A stretch of DNA of 6,376 nucleotides from Nitrospirota bacterium. Its GTDB lineage: Bacteria > Nitrospirota > Thermodesulfovibrionia > UBA6902 > BMS3Bbin08. Under the pieces are notes generated by a model. It was not told the origin of the DNA. It was given only the letters and a program-made list of their open reading frames with translations, and made no database searches. Position 1 is the first letter of the stretch. The number at the start of each line of letters is the position of its first letter. The stretch spans positions 12,303-18,678 of the forward strand of contig JACQXH010000225.1 of the NCBI GenBank assembly GCA_016208845.1, in the 5' to 3' direction. Both the position numbers and the translations under genes were made by a program. Below, piece after piece: positions 4,934 to 6,376 of the stretch.

Positions 4934-6376
4934 TTATTTCCTCTTAAACGTCTTTTCCAGTAAAATAAAAAAGCGCCCCATGCGCTTGTAAGCAAGATAT
5001 AAATACAGCTCGAAGAATAATCCATAATTCCTGTGCCTCCACCGCCATAACGACAGCTTGTTCAGAGGGCCGAATAAAAGACGGCTCCAGAAATTCCTGA
5101 GGAAGCGTTCGTAGCGGAAAGCAAGAAACGTGTTGATGTAAATGGCGTTCAGAAGCCTCGGGTTCTTGACCCACGGGTTTCTCACTTCATCGTTTGTAAA
5201 ATTCTTCCACCCTTCAAGATGAGTTGGCGGTTTGAACCCGGCTTTTACTGCCTCTTCATACAATAAAGTCCCTGGCAAGGGGACATAAGGCTGAATGGGG
5301 ACTTCTGCCCCGGGATGCCTGCGCCTGATCTCATCTGCAAAATTTAGAGTCCTGCTCAATTGTTCTTCTGTCTCATTCGGAAGGCCGATCAATAATGAGT
5401 ACAGGGTCTTAATGTTCCCTTTTGACACGACCTCTATCCCCTCATCGATCATGCGCCTGTTCTGGCCTTTTCTGATATATTTCAGCACTTCATCATCCGG
5501 GGACTCTACGCCAAAGAACAGATAAACGCATCCGCTGTCTTCAAACTTCCTGAGCAGTTCAGGGTTAAAGGTGTTTATGCGGACATTGGCGATCCATTTA
5601 AAATTCAGTTCCCTTAACAGATCGCAAATGCCTTCTATCATTTCTTTCCTGCCAGCTAAAAAGGTGTCGTCATAAAAGGTCATTTTGTTCACACCAAGTG
5701 CCTTCAGTTTTACAAGTTCAGCCCTGACCTTCTCAGTGCTTTTCACCCTGCAGACATTTTTATGAAAATATACGTTATAGCAAAAACCGCATTTATGCGG
5801 GCATCCCCTTGATGATTCATACCCGATATTCTCCAACGTGTCTCCGGCACGTCTCAAATACTCTGTCAGGATATCCCTGCCCTTGCCGTCATATGGAAAC
5901 GGCAGGTCTTCGATATTCAAAAACTCCCTGTCCTTGTTGAGAACAGGTTTCCCATTCTGCTTCCAGCCAAGGCCTTCGATACTGCTGAGATCTGTCCTGC
6001 CTTCCCGAAGCGCAAGAACAAGTTCAAGGAGCGTCCTCTCTCCTTCTCCCTTGACCACAAAGTCAACGAGCGGAGACTCAAGGGTCTGCTCAGCCATCAT
6101 AGACGGATGGGTCCCGCCCCAGACAAGGGGGATGTCAGGGTTTATTCCGCGTGCAAGAGAGGCAAGCCTAAGCGTATTTTTTATCTGATAGCATGTCATT
6201 GTCGAAAGGCCAAGCATCAGGGGCTTCCTTGCCGCAAGCTCCCTGAACCTTTCTTTTTTATGTATCCTTTCGTCGAAGTATTCGACCTCTATCCCGTGCT
6301 TTTCAAGATAAGCGCCTAGTGAAAGGATCGCAAGGGGCGTCCACGAGTGATACGGGAACGGACTCGCGTTTGCATA
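4934..6376 (-). CDS. B12-binding-domain radical SAM protein (5'-partial)
   Basis: The frame is open to the right edge, giving 480 residues. The ATG at 6217 is internal, because upstream codons continue as PFPYHSWTPLAILSLGAYLE, the usual start of a B12-binding (Rossmann) domain. Probably only 10-20 N-terminal residues are missing. Visible residues 1 to about 125 form that domain (LVWGGTHPSMMAEQ; DFVVKGEGERTLLEL). No DxHxxG lower-ligand motif is visible. The radical SAM core has CPHKCGFC, with cluster cysteines 192, 196 and 199 (codons within 5780-5803). It then runs through MTFYDDTF, WIANVRINTF, LFFGVESPDDEVL and YSLLIGLPNETEEQ. The tail of about 70 residues is rich in Arg, Lys and aromatics (FRYERFLRNFWSRLLFG; FFELYLYLAYKRMGRFF). 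By class, it binds a [4Fe-4S] cluster, S-adenosylmethionine and perhaps cobalamin, for methylation or rearrangement of an unactivated carbon. The substrate is unknown; BchE- and HpnJ-type enzymes are distant relatives. Confidence 0.9.
   Translation of the reverse strand, partial: YANASPFPYHSWTPLAILSLGAYLEKHGIEVEYFDERIHKKERFRELAARKPLMLGLSTMTCYQIKNTLRLASLARGINPDIPLVWGGTHPSMMAEQTLESPLVDFVVKGEGERTLLELVLALREGRTDLSSIEGLGWKQNGKPVLNKDREFLNIEDLPFPYDGKGRDILTEYLRRAGDTLENIGYESSRGCPHKCGFCYNVYFHKNVCRVKSTEKVRAELVKLKALGVNKMTFYDDTFLAGRKEMIEGICDLLRELNFKWIANVRINTFNPELLRKFEDSGCVYLFFGVESPDDEVLKYIRKGQNRRMIDEGIEVVSKGNIKTLYSLLIGLPNETEEQLSRTLNFADEIRRRHPGAEVPIQPYVPLPGTLLYEEAVKAGFKPPTHLEGWKNFTNDEVRNPWVKNPRLLNAIYINTFLAFRYERFLRNFWSRLLFGPLNKLSLWRWRHRNYGLFFELYLYLAYKRMGRFFILLEKTFKRK

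Noticed and set aside
4774..5025. 83-residue minus-strand reading frame between the RDD and radical SAM genes
   Set aside because: It runs out of frame through the end of the radical SAM gene and across the hairpin repeat; it has no recognisable domain or ribosome-binding site.
1..6376. CRISPR array, tRNA, rRNA or insertion sequence
   Set aside because: I saw no regularly spaced repeats, tRNA cloverleaf, rRNA-like sequence, transposase or terminal inverted repeats with target duplications.

Overview
The window is a bacterial chromosome segment of moderate GC content carrying eight genes. It has no rRNA or tRNA, CRISPR array or recognisable transposase. The rightward gene at the left edge is the end of a flavoprotein fused to a two-cluster ferredoxin domain. 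The leftward gene at the right edge is a B12-binding-domain radical SAM enzyme. Together with a MutL that keeps the endonuclease motif, these suggest an anaerobic or facultatively anaerobic bacterium (Nitrospirota-like or Desulfobacterota-like). That placement is only an inference.

Layout. Positions 1-476 (+): C-terminal part of a GltD-like FAD/NAD(P) oxidoreductase with 11 cysteines in a ferredoxin tail. One base later, convergent with it, is a leftward block. In order of transcription this block is: an RHH antitoxin (3244-3510) and PIN-domain toxin (2831-3247) with a 4-bp GTGA overlap; mutL (1075-2796), 34 bp downstream; then a second RHH antitoxin (756-980) and RelE-fold toxin (478-753), separated by 2 bp. 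mutL is thus bracketed by two unrelated type II toxin-antitoxin modules on its own strand. Each module has its own promoter-like sequence with short dyads or repeats laid over it, as expected for autoregulation by an RHH antitoxin.

Upstream of this block, also leftward, are three genes that look independently transcribed: a small hotdog-fold acyl-CoA thioesterase (3704-4060), an RDD-family membrane protein with an extra N-terminal soluble segment (4207-4761), and the radical SAM enzyme (4934 to the window end, lacking only its N-terminus). The gaps between them hold stem-loops and possible promoters. One hairpin (GTCATTCCGG/CCGGAATGAC arms) resembles a dispersed genomic repeat.

Nothing here amounts to a clearly new system. 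The points most worth checking are the double toxin-antitoxin bracket around mutL, the two operator layouts, the cysteine-rich ferredoxin tail of the flavoprotein, the N-terminal segment of the RDD protein, and the basic/aromatic tail of the radical SAM enzyme.
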